The notes beneath the pieces are model-generated. The model worked only from the letters and a program-made list of their open reading frames with translations, had not been told where the DNA came from and searched no databases. From Leptoclinus maculatus (taxonomy: Eukaryota; Chordata; Actinopteri; Perciformes; Stichaeidae): 64,000 nucleotides of DNA. A program made the translations under genes and the position numbers. Positions within the stretch are counted from its first letter, which is position 1. The number at the start of each line of letters is the position of its first letter. The stretch covers positions 21,070,661 to 21,134,660 of the forward strand of contig JAVDOI010000010.1 in assembly GCA_032191485.1 (NCBI GenBank). Direction: 5' to 3'. Of this stretch, positions 1-12,900 are shown piece by piece.

Positions 1-256
1 GCAAGGAAACACTGGACAGCATATTTCACAGTAAAAAGTCCTCCAGAAGTTCCTGGTGATGGAAAATAAAGACCAAAATGTGTGAGAAACAGGTTTAACT
101 AGAGTGCACCTCATGCTGCATTTTAAGACTTCCCCAGATCTTTGTATTTTTCTTTTTAATCATATTTCTAACCATGTTGTATAGTTAGAAATAGACATTC
201 ACTCATTTCTTTACTTTGATTAAAAACGGATTAATAAAGTTCATCAGCCTAACTAC

Positions 257-1429
<1,173 letters not shown>

Positions 1430-1430
1430 C

Positions 1431-1432
1431 TA

Positions 1433-1516
<84 letters not shown>
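1431..1516. repeat. (CTA)n microsatellite abutting a transposon end
   Basis: About 28 copies of CTA begin within the right-hand target duplication of the hAT element. The duplicated 8-mer itself ends in CTAC, so the array probably grew from the insertion scar. Reading frames here give only poly-Thr or poly-Ser and are not genes. Confidence 0.95.
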
Positions 1517-1517
<1 letters not shown>

Positions 1518-1525
1518 GCTACTGT

Positions 1526-1787
1526 GACTCTAAATGGACCATGATTTACTAAATGAACATCATGCTGTATTGAAGAAGACTTGAAACTAGAGATTGAGAC
1601 CATAAACTCATGTTTACAATGTTTACTGAGGTAATAAATCAAGAGAGAAGTAGAGTCATGTTCTCATAGACTTCTATACAACCAGAGGAGTCGCCCTCTG
1701 GTGGTCACTAGAGAGAATGCAGCTTTAAGTCGTGAAGCATCGGCTTCACTTTTCAGAACCGGAGGTTGCCCCCTCTGGGTTTACCTC
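1526..1787 (+). repeat. dispersed repeat family A, copy 1
   Basis: This block starts near GACTCTAAATGGACC, runs through TTGAGACCATAAACTCATG and ACCAGAGGAGTCGCC, and ends near CAGAACCGGAGGTTGCC. It recurs at 3793-4036 and 48306-48556 with high identity. It looks like one end of a non-autonomous fish transposon. I see no coding potential. Confidence 0.85.
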
Positions 1788-1907
1788 ATTTGAAAAGCAA
1801 CTAGAAACTCTATGAAAACAAAAGGTGAACTCCGTTATGACTGTTTGGATAATCTTTGATGAATGCATGAACTGTGACTCTCACACGTCTGTCTTTCACC
1901 TCCTCAG

Positions 1908-2023
1908 TTCTCCTCAGGTAGCAGGGCTGTCCACCAGGTTCAGGTTTGGACCTCCAGAAGACCTGCTGCCTCAGACATCGGCCTCACACTCTGACCTGGG
2001 ACAGCTGGCCTCTCAAGGAGGTA

Positions 2024-2091
<68 letters not shown>

Positions 2092-2276
2092 AGAACACCT
2101 GAACTAATCTGAAACAGTGACATTCATTCTTTAACACTTCATTCTGTTCGCCTTCCTACTGCTGTGTGTGAAGGTCTGGGGATGTACGAGTCCCCGCTGT
2201 TCCTGGCTGCTCACGATGAAGACGGAGGAGGAAGGAGTGTCCCCACCACACCCTTACAAGTGGCTGCACCAGGTGA

Positions 2277-2344
<68 letters not shown>

Positions 2345-4673
2345 CTATATGAACATTATGACAGTTCATCGTGTATGGCTTTAAAGTCCAAGTGCTACAT
2401 CACGACTCTCCATCTCCGTCAGTGACGGTCTTCACGGAGTCTCTGCCCTCAGACGGTGCCGACAACATGGCGTCCCAGTCGGTTCCCATGGTAACCACCT
2501 CCACAGGGATGGCTTCTGCTGCGGATGATGGAGATGAAGTCTTCATGGAGCAGGAGGGAGAGGGGTGAGCAGCTTCTTAACGTGTAGACCTAGAGGTGTG
2601 ACCTTTTTATAATGCTCAGATGTAATCGTGGTAAAATGATTTTGTACCATTCGGCTGTAAACTACGGAAGCCCTGAGCGGTCAGTGAGGAAGATAAATTC
2701 TGGAACAAAGTGAAGAAAAAACATTCGCCACGATATTCTTTCTAAGTTCTTTAATTTTCAGAAGAAACGGGTATTTGTTGTTGTAAAATGTGTATCGGCC
2801 ACAGAAGGCTGAAGTGCACCACTGCTCCATGTTCTACAGAGGACTCAAATACTTATTTTCTTCCAGGTGAGTTTTAATCACCCCATGCACTCTAAACACA
2901 TCATTCATATATTATGTGAGAGCAAGTTGTGTAACGTTTCTGTCATGGGTTCGTTTTGGCCTTGAAATGTATTTTATTTGGCACTAATCTGTCGCTGGGT
3001 ACAACATGAATGCTTGTAGATCCATTTAGAGCTCGGAGTAGAGGTGCACTTTAGCCCCCTGTGGCAACAACAAACACCACAAGGATCCAGACAGCTGTTC
3101 TTAAGTCAACACAGGAGAAAACACTATTTAAATCAGATTTAGAAAATGGATCACTGGATCTTTCTTTCTTTTCACTTTTTTAAAGAGCACTGTATTTGTG
3201 TTTTCCAGTCTTGGTATTGAATCCTCTTTGGAGAGCCAAACGGACATGGAGCCGACAGGACAGCAGAGCGATGATGCATCACTGCCGTCTACCAGCCAGG
3301 ACCCTGGTGAGTGATGCTGTTGACCGACCGTGGCCTTAAACCGTAACAACCCTCCGCTATCGGGCATGTAGACTGGGGGGGGCTGTGGAGCTGTGGAGGA
3401 GCGGGGCCCTGCAGCCAGCTACCGTTAGCACGGCAAACGCTACCGCTAGCTTGGTTAGCAAGCAAGATGCAGCCGTGATTCACATTAACTGTGGTGTTAA
3501 TTAGATCCTGATTTTGGCTAGTGATGAACTTAAAACTTATCGTAACATTACCGTAAACAAAATAAATTAACAGTCGACTTTTACTACAACCGAACGCTGA
3601 ACAAGTCCACCAAAATGTTACAATTAACTTTAATGAACTGTGAAAGGGTTAAAGTTGTAAAACGAAAACGGGGACACCTAAAAACAAGTTCACAGCTATT
3701 TAAATGTACACGGTGCCATGGATAGGAATCACTATGCTTCTATCCCTATTGACAGGACGCCATGTTAGCGACCTGAAGCGTCCCCTGCTTTATGGTCTGT
3801 TTGACTCTAAATGGACCATCATTTACTAAATGAACATCATGCTGTGTTGAAGAAGACTTGAAACTAGAGATTGAGACCATAAACTCATGTTTACAATGTT
3901 TACTGAGGTAATAAATCAAGAGAGAAGTAGTCATTTTCTCATAGACTTCTATACAACCAGAGGAGTCGCCCCCTGGTGGACACTAGAGAGAATGCAGCTT
4001 TAACACATGAAGCTTTGGCTTCACTTTTCAGAGTTCGCCTTAGTTTATATTTAAAATCTTTCCACACGGCGATGTCGCAAGCAGCATCTTTCTGATATGC
4101 TCGAACAATCCTGCTGAATTCCTCGGGTCACATTTGTGTTCATCTGACTCTCTTTGTCCTCGTAGACGTGACGGATGTAAGCAGTGTGCTGTGTTCTTAT
4201 GTATAGCATGTCCTCGTGTGATGAGCTTGTGTTTTGTCACTGAAAGTCTAAAATTCTCTTCATTCATAGACACCAGCAGCGCCACTCAGCGGCGCACCGT
4301 GCCCAGTCTGATGAGCAGCCTGCCGGGCAGAGGAACCAGGGGAGGGAGGAACGAGGCCAGGACGTTCCTCAGCCGCAGAGGTGAGAGACTAAAGCAGCCC
4401 TGGAGGACCGCACTAGTGGTGTGGTAGTTAAGATGATGCAATAAAGTCCAGTCACTCAAAGGGTAATGATGAAGCTGTTTATTGAAGTGCAATAAGCAGA
4501 GAGCAGCATAAACACAGACGTGATGGGGATAATATCACGAGCAGTGATGATGTGGAATCAAGCGGATCGTCTCGGTCATCGATGCTAATCTGCTGTATCC
4601 TCACTTTGTGCTTGCAGGCACTTTCTTTCGGGGAGGAAGGGGAGGAGCCATGGGCAGAGGGAGCTTCGCCTGA
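1908..4673 (+). CDS. tpr: tpr, nucleoprotein TPR, C-terminal exons (5' part outside window)
   Basis: TPR is the coiled-coil filament of the nuclear pore basket and acts in mRNA export and chromatin exclusion at pores. Six exons fit in phase: 1908-2020, 2174-2272, 2423-2564, 3209-3306, 4270-4380 and 4618-4673 (stop TGA 4671-4673), all with AG/GT borders. They give about 205 residues of the acidic, disordered tail, not the coiled coil. Landmarks matching vertebrate TPR are RFRFGPPED, SHSDLGQLASQGGLGMYE, GGRSVPTTPLQVAAP, SQSVPMVTTSTG, DDGDEVF and LPSTSQDP, followed by a basic Gly/Arg-rich end (RGTRGGRNEAR, FFRGGRGGAMGRG). The first codon of exon 1908 is split, so at least one more exon lies upstream. 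The gene converges on prg4, as in mammals where PRG4 and TPR are neighbours. Teleosts can carry two tpr copies, and I cannot tell which this is. Confidence 0.95.
2024..2091. repeat. (AC)n microsatellite beside a tpr donor
   Basis: About 34 AC units begin a few bases after the GT of the tpr exon 1908-2020 donor, so the sense transcript carries a long CA tract next to the 5' splice site. Confidence 0.95.
2275..2341. repeat. (CA)n microsatellite beside a tpr donor
   Basis: About 33 CA units follow the GTGAGA donor of tpr exon 2174-2272 almost directly. It is the second such placement within 300 bp. Confidence 0.95.
3793..4036 (+). repeat. dispersed repeat family A, copy 2
   Basis: Second copy of the block at 1526-1787, in the tpr intron between exons 3209-3306 and 4270-4380, in the same orientation as copy 1. 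It starts with TTATGGTCTGTTTGACTC, a few bases more than copy 1 retains. Confidence 0.85.
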
Positions 4674-4975
4674 TGATGATGATGATGTCACCAGTATCGA
4701 CTCGGCCGAATGAAAAGACGACGCTCATTTTCCCACGTTTTATTTTTGTCGTTGAATTTTGAGATATTCAGGATTAAATCTTCTGCTCAATCAAAAATCA
4801 ATAACCCTGATATTACACATGCGTGTTACTTTCTCTGACATGTTCTACGGACACATAGTTTGTGAGAGTTTTTAGTTGTTTTGTCATTTTTTTTGTTTAT
4901 CATTTATCTATGAGAGCGTTTTGTTAGTATCTTCATATTGCTCCACCTTTGTGCTGTTAATACACTTGTTTTAGT

Positions 4976-4981
4976 AATAAA
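4976..4981 (+). promoter_or_regulatory. tpr polyadenylation signal AATAAA
   Basis: A canonical AATAAA lies about 300 bp after the tpr stop codon. It is the only clear signal before the convergent prg4 gene, whose stop is about 430 bp away. The spacing suits a normal 3' UTR. Confidence 0.6.
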
Positions 4982-5409
4982 GTTGAACGATGAGTATCAG
5001 CGATATGCGTGCTTTGTATAATTCGTCCAGTGAGTCTGAGTGGACCGAGAGGACAAACAGCCAGCGCTTTTCAATTAGCAGTGCAAGGATGTGGCGTTAT
5101 ATCATTGTATCTTAGTTAGGTTTTATATTCTTGTACATTATTTTTGAAAATCTTCCACATTAATACATTCTACCCCCTACACAGCCATGGGAAGTGAAAC
5201 GTTTTTACTCGAGCAGAAGTTATCTCTTATGTGTCTACATTTGTGATGGTATTTAGTTGATGTAGTTATAAATTCACCGAAGTAAATTTTTGGAACAAAA
5301 ATGATGAATACAACAGTAAAATAGTAAGTTGTTGCTTATTGCTCAGTAGACATATTTACTGGGTAGAATTTGTCGCGCTGAGACAGAAAACACCAGAAGC
5401 TCTGGTCTT
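4982..5409. other. convergent gap between tpr and prg4
   Basis: AT-rich sequence holding the presumed end of the tpr transcript and the prg4 3' UTR. I see no further gene and no clear AATAAA on the minus strand. Confidence 0.6.
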
Positions 5410-8347
5410 CTAGGGGCAGCGCAGCCAAACGCTGATGGAGTTGGCCGGCAGGGGAGCGTTGGCATTTTGAGCGGCCACGCTGGTTACCACGGCGATGGGG
5501 CTGAGGATGGACACGAGGGCTGCAGACGGGTGAGGTTTGACCAGCGCTGGCAGGTCGCCTGAAATCTGGACGCTGAAGAAGAGAGCTGAAGAAGACAAGA
5601 CAGGAGAACACAGTGAACCACTTCTCTCGTAGAGTTGAACTAACGGCCTCCAATACTACTGCTCTGTGAAGAGAATGCACACGGGGCGGTTCTTACGTCC
5701 AGAGAAGACGTAGTGCTCGTACGGGTCTCTCCTCTGAGGACTGGGCATGGACAGGGCCGAGGTGATCGGGGTGGGGAATCCCATCAGAGACACTTTGACG
5801 TTGATCTCTCCACTGAGAAGAACTTGTGTGAGAAGTAAAAACAGCATTTAAAGTACATTCTCGAAGTGCGCGTAATGATGTTAATGTTGCCAACTGCTCA
5901 TTAGGAAAAATGAGATTGAGTATGACTAAGTTGGTTGGTTAAAGGTGAGGACCAAGCTGCCTCTTTATAGTGGATGTTCTTGGTTTTTAGAGTAATCCAT
6001 GTCCCTATGCAGCAACCTCTGCTGGGATTTCATTTGAATCTATTTCCCTGGGTGTTTTTTGAAGGGACAGTACAACATTTTGGGGAAATTGCTTTGTTAG
6101 GCTACTGACCAGCCTGGCGAGCGGCGCGTCTCCTCGAGGAGCCCCTTGGTGTCTTGCTGCAGGAGGGAGTGCTGCCTGGTGGGAAGGTGAACCTCTGCAT
6201 GATGTCTCCTGGAGGACAAACATAGGGAGACATTGTCAGAGATTCACTCTGTATATCCATCTATCCGCATGTGTGTTTTGTTACCTTGCAGGAGATTATG
6301 TGTTCAGTCGTCTGCGTGCGTGCGTGCTCGAGTGCTCATCCGAGTGTCCGTCTGTCTGTCCAAAGCTAATCTCGCAAACTACTGGACCTATCGGGCTTGT
6401 ATTTTTTGTGCTCATTTATGAATGCATGGACCTCGGGTGGTTGCAGTGATTCACACTTTTTGAAAACTTATTTTATTGACTGTTTTATACATTGACTGCA
6501 GACCGCTCACTCCTCTTAACCGGACTAGAGGGACCGCAAGAGATCAACAACCGCTTCAGTCTGGACTCTTGCTTCCGATGGGATTTCTCTGTATTCGGAC
6601 GTCCAGACTATGTATGTATGACGATCGCTGAGCAGATGACAACTTGAACGCAGCACTGACTACAGCGGAGCGCATCTTCTCATGTCGGTGTTCGGCTAAA
6701 AGAGCTAACAGCTAACAGAGCTAACGGAACTAATTGTGGTTCGTATCACAGCAGTGGTCTACACTAGTTCATTTACATATCTAGAGAGAGATGACGGAGC
6801 TCCCTGCTTTATATCCACACATACTGGCAGCTGAACAATACAACAAATCAGCCACACGGTTTTTGAGGAAGGAAGGTTTTTTGGACCCTGGGAACAGTAC
6901 GTGTGAGTAAGTAAGTAAGTAATCTCAACTCAAAGGTCCACTTACTAGCTTTTTTCAGACTTCCCAGCTGCATCTCGTGGTCTTTCATAATCAGAGAATG
7001 TAACTGGTTCAGGTGTCGACCAACTGTGACCTGAACATTAATCACCTGTTGACACCGGTTCATTTACTGATGGAGACTGTGAGCTCTGGTTGGAAGCCCC
7101 AAAAGGCAGGTGAGTGGACCTTGAGTTGAGATTATTTTTCTCCCACAGCCACACTGTTCTTTTGGCCAGTTGACAATTGTGAGTTTGAGTGCCTTGCTCA
7201 AGGACACTTGAATGGTGGCTGTTAATGCGTGGAACTGGTGATTCATTTATCCCTCTCATGCTGCCCAGACTGGGATTCAGCAACTTGTACTTATACCTGG
7301 TGAAGTGTGCTTAGACAAGGCTCCAGATCGGGCCTCTGTCCTGTGTTTACCAGTTTTAGTTAGTTAGTTGAGTCCGTCTGTATTCCTCACCTCTCTTAAA
7401 GAAGTACACAGTCTCTGCTGTGCTGCTGGTGGCTGCTACTGCCAGTGCAGCGCTGATGCTTCCTGTCAGACCTGGGAACTCCGAGACCAGAGGTTTGGGG
7501 TAGCCCGGCTCCATCACCATGTTCCCGTCTAGACGCCAGTACTGGTCTCCCTGGAGGGGGGGGGGGAAGGGGACGAGAAGGACAGATGGTGACAGAAAGG
7601 GATAACTGCTAGCTCTCTGAAGGGATCTTGGAGTGTGATTTCCCTTAGTGGAGCTCATATTGCCTTTAACACCTCTTGCCATACACATTCAGTATTCTCA
7701 AATATAGAATTTTTATCAATTGAGCTTTCTCTCCCTTTTAGACTTGGAAAATAATGATTTTGTTATGTTTGAAAATATATGCTGTAAATGTTTTCCTCCT
7801 ACATCTGAGGCAGCATTTACCAGATATTTGAGAATTTCTTATTTCTTGTTTTTTTCTTGTGTAGCATAAAGGGGAGCACAACTTGTATTTCATTGTGCTA
7901 CGCTGTGTTATAGAGTGGCAACAAATTAACTTCGAACCTTGAAAAACAAGAGTGTTAGCAAATGGAAGGAACCCGTAGTCCAGAGGAGAGTAGTCTACCT
8001 CTCTAGAAACAACCTGTCCACAACGATGTCCAATACAACACAGAGGCTCTCAATTGGCTCTCAATTTCAGCCAAGGACAAAGAATATGAAGGGGACCCCC
8101 TCATGTCAGACCCTGTCTTTGACGTAGCCTATTACAGTGCTACAGTCGTAGTTGTGTGAAAGAACAAGAGAAATGTATTAGAAAGATATTAGACATGTCT
8201 TAAACATATTTACATCATCTCAACCCAGAGTACCCATAAAACAATGCATCACTCCAATTAGCTGCAAGTAACAATGTACCTAAACAAAATGCCAAAGGCA
8301 AATCAAGAGAAAAGATTGATGTGGCTTCAGAACGCACACACACACAC

Positions 8348-8402
<55 letters not shown>

Positions 8403-9523
8403 AACAAATCCAGTGTGAGGTTTGGTGTTTTTCTCTTGGTGCACACATTGGCTAAATAAACACGGATTCTGATTATGGTATTTAAAATAATACATGGTTT
8501 GTTAGACTAGAACGTGATCTATTCATTATGTATTGATTATCCTTTTGTTAAAAAATGTTTTTATATATCGTGATAACTTAAATTATCTTTTATGTGAAAA
8601 CTTTTCATGGGGCCCCTAACGGTCACAAAACAGTCTTTTTGTTTTTTGGAAAGCCACAGCAGGATTATTTCACATTTCATCTCTCCAGCAGTGGGACTGG
8701 TCTGGAACCTACAGTGTGGTGCTGTTGTGATGGTAGTAGTAGTAGTAGTAGCAGTACTAATCTACTATCGGTGGTAGCAGTACTAATCTACTATCGGTGG
8801 TAGCAGTACTAATCTACTATCGGTGGTAGCAGCACTAATCTACTATCGGTGGTAGCAGCACTAATCTACTATCGGTGGTAGCAGCACTAATCTACTATCG
8901 GTGGTAGCAGTACTAATCTACTATCGGTGGTAGCAGTACTAATCTACTATCGGTGGTAGCAGTACTAATCTACTATCGGTGGTAGCAGTACTAATCTACT
9001 ATCGGTGGTAGCAGTACTAATCTACTATCGGTGGTAGCAGCACAGAAGTTGCTGCAGTAATGATATTATCAGTGTCAGTAGTGTCAGTAGACGTAGCGAC
9101 CCAGTGGCTGTAGTTGAGCTGCCAGCAGCAGTAACACTGTACCTTGATGATGTAGGTGTGTGCGCGGCAGTTGCAGCGTGTGAAGACGGTGTCGATGGGG
9201 GAGGGGATGCCCAGGGTGTCCGCGATGCTCTGTGGACGACCCACTGAGCGACTCACAGCGTCCACCGTCCAGAGCAGGTCACCTGAAACACACACACACA
9301 ACTGATGAAGCTCTCTTCCAATGAATATCCTTCTAGCCTCCAGTCACTACACACACTTTAATATATGAAGAAACAATACACTGTGAGACATCTATCCATA
9401 AGGGCCACTGGAGGTGACACACACACTGAGACTGACCTTTAAATATCAGAATGGTCCCATTGCTGAGAGCTGTCAGTCCATTGATGGGAGAATCACTGCA
9501 CAGGTTGGCATCAGCAAGGAGTC

Positions 9524-9558
<35 letters not shown>

Positions 9559-9884
9559 ATGTATCTTACACACTAAAGAATTGATCATGTGTGTTAACGT
9601 CAATATGACTGTAAACACGAAAGTTAAGCCATTATTGCGTCGGTGCTATATCGACCTAGTGGGTCCATTTTTCACACAGTGATTCTTTGTGTGTACTTTT
9701 TAAAGTGTTGGAATATTAAGTACTTTAAAAGTCATTTTGATACAGAAACATTGAACAGGTGTAGATCAGTCCGGTCTGTTCAGAGCATTTGTTTGGATGT
9801 CATTACTAGGAACTTAGATATGTAATATTACATCTGTGATATTTGTATATGTAAAGACAAAAGAGACTGAAGTTGGACAAATGC

Positions 9885-9946
<62 letters not shown>

Positions 9947-12900
9947 GACCATTTTGCCCTACCTGTCCCTGGTCCCTCAGAACCTCCTTCCACCAGACCC
10001 AAGGCCTGGGCCACATCCTGCAGGGTGCTGGGTCTGGGCTCGGTGACTGCCGGGCCACTGGGACCTGGGAAAACCCCCGAAATCAAATAATACTTTTGTT
10101 GAAGTTATCAAAGACGCATGTTATTTCTAAACAAAGACAAACAAAATCAAAGTAACTTTCCAAACAAATTGTAATTTAACAAAACATTTTATTATTCAAA
10201 ATTCCTCCTAATCCATTTTTAACAAATATAATCACAATTAAATTTAAAATAATGTTTGTATGATTCATCTTGACTTGGCCCAGGTGACTGCACCAGTGTG
10301 ACTGCACCAGTGTGACTGCACCAGTGTGACTGCACCAGGTGACTGCACCAGGTGACTGCACCAGTGTGACTGCACCAGGTGACTGCACCAGTGTGACAGC
10401 ACCAGTGTGACAGCACCAGTGTGACAGCACCAGTGTGACTGCACCAGTGTGACTGCACCAGGTGACTGCACCAGTGTGACATCACCAGTGTGACAGCACC
10501 AGTGTGACTGCACCAGGTGACTGCACCAGTGTGACATCACCAGTGTGACAGCACCAGGTGACTGCACCAGTGTGACATCACCAGTGTGACAGCACCAGTG
10601 TGACTGCACCAGGTGACAGCACCAGTGTGACAGCACCAGGTGACTGCACCAGTGTGACTGCACCAGGTGACAGCACCAGTGTGACATCACCAGTGTGACA
10701 GCACCAGGTGACTGCACCAGTGTGACATCACCAGTGTGACAGCACCAGTGTGACTGCACCAGGTGACAGCACCAGTGTGACAGCACCAGTGTGACAGCAC
10801 CAGGTGACTGCACCAGTGTGACTGCACCAGTGTGACAGCACCAGTGTGACAGCACCAGGTGACTGCACCAGTGTGACAGCACCAGGTGACTGCACCAGTG
10901 TGACTGCACCAGTGTGACTGCACCAGGTGACAGCACCAGTGTGACAGCACCAGGTGACTGCACCAGTGTGACTGCACCAGTGTGACTGCACCAGGTGACA
11001 GCACCAGTGTGACTGCACCAGGTGACAGCACCAGTGTGACAGCACCAGTGTGACAGCACCAGGTGACTGCACCAGTGTGACAGCACCAGGTGACTGCACC
11101 AGTGTGACTGCACCAGGTGACTGCACCAGTGTGACTGCACCAGTGTGACAGCACCAGGTGACTGCACCAGTGTGACAGCACCAGGTGACTGCACCAGTGT
11201 GACTGCACCAGTGTGACTGCACCAGGTGACTGCACCAGTGTGACTGCACCAGTGTGACTGCACCAGTGTGACTGCACCAGGTGACTGCACCAGGTGGACA
11301 TTCACTTTACCATCAACTGCTCCAGGATCAGAGGGACTGACGGGAGCACTGCTGCCCAGAGACGGAGCACTGTGGCTGGGCAGAGAGAAGCCACGTGCTG
11401 GTGAGACTGGAGCTCCGCTGTGAGAGACGGGCACGGACATCGGCAGTAGACCGACTGGGATGTTCCTCACACCTGCAGAGGAAAGAAGGAAGGTTCTAAT
11501 GTTCAAACCATGATGTAGTGGATCGGTCGGTACAACAGGAAAGGTCAGAAACTGAGTGAAACATTCACAGGTTTGGTACGATCCATCAAGAATGAACTCT
11601 AGTTTTGGGGTTTTAGTGGATGACTGTTGTATTCAAAGTTACCTGAACACTAGAACAATATAGAGATGCTGTTATAGTGGCAGTGCAAAGCAAACTGGCA
11701 CATAACATGAATGATGCAATAATTAGCCAAATATAGGACAAAACAACAGGAAGTTTGAAATGTTAATTATTAGCTATGGCTTCATCAAAATGGTGGGATT
11801 AACCTGTTCGACGGCCCACTGGCCAATGATGGAACTCTCGGTAAGTTAGTTTGTGGTCATTTACTTCAACATAGTGTAACTTTTCTCAGGAATATCCACC
11901 ATGTGAGCACAATATAAATATTAAATATTAAATGATTATTTTGATAAATTATTACAGGAATAGTTGAATATTTTGGGAAATCCGATTACGTGCCAAGAGT
12001 TTAATGAGGGAATCGATACCACTCGTATGTCTGCAGCAACCATGGACTCTATCCAACAGTAACACAGAACCCCCCATAAAACCACAATGAGCTGTTTTAA
12101 CACTACTTTTACCCATTAGCGAAGCAATGTCCCCAGCAAACATGAAATTATTGAAAATATCAAAACAACAATCCATATGCAGTGAGAGTTTTTTGCTTCC
12201 CAGGGGCTCTGGGCCCTGAGTCAGTAATCCAGTCGTCATCATCAGCATGGTGCAGTGTCTGCATGCAGGAGTAGTAGCAAAAGATTTGTGTATTATTTGT
12301 GTAATTAATGACTCCTGTTTGGAAACGACATCTACCTGTGTACCATTCCTCACTTGCACTGTTGGACCTCCTCCAGCTGCTCTCTGATCCCAGATTTGCT
12401 GACAACAGAAGGACAGAAGGACAGAAGGACAGAAGGACAGAAGGACAGATCAGTGACTGTGAGGACACACCTGCTCTCCTTCGACAGCACTGCATTATGT
12501 TTCAAGCTTGCCTGTGCAGCGTACACAATACATTGCCTGTCCAAGCCTTTTGTGTTGCCTCTTAGCACATGTAAATATACAAATATGTTCTTCACTTCTC
12601 TGCATTCACGTGTCCCCTCCTTTTCTTCCTTTGTGCCACTGAAACGGATTGCTCATTCACTACACATCCGGAAAATTCACGAGTTTCGTTCTGTCCAATT
12701 CAGATACATTTTCCGTCTTCATCTCTCGGCCACAAGGATTTGTTGGGTTACTTTACTCAATGAACAGAAATAGATTTGGTTGTTATTTTTGGTCTGCTGA
12801 CCTGAAGCTGCAGGCCTCACAGGCTGCACAATCCTGGTGTGGGAAACTGACCCACTGGCATCTGTGGTCAGAGAGACGAGGTGGAAGAAAGCAATCAAAG

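Noticed and set aside
8748..9042. Possible CRISPR-like array
   Set aside because: Units are strictly tandem without spacers and lie in a vertebrate intron.
10265..11506. 413-codon open frame on the minus strand through the prg4 minisatellite
   Set aside because: A good donor (GTAAAG) precedes the array and the resulting exon phases match exactly; several frames are open simply because the unit lacks stops.
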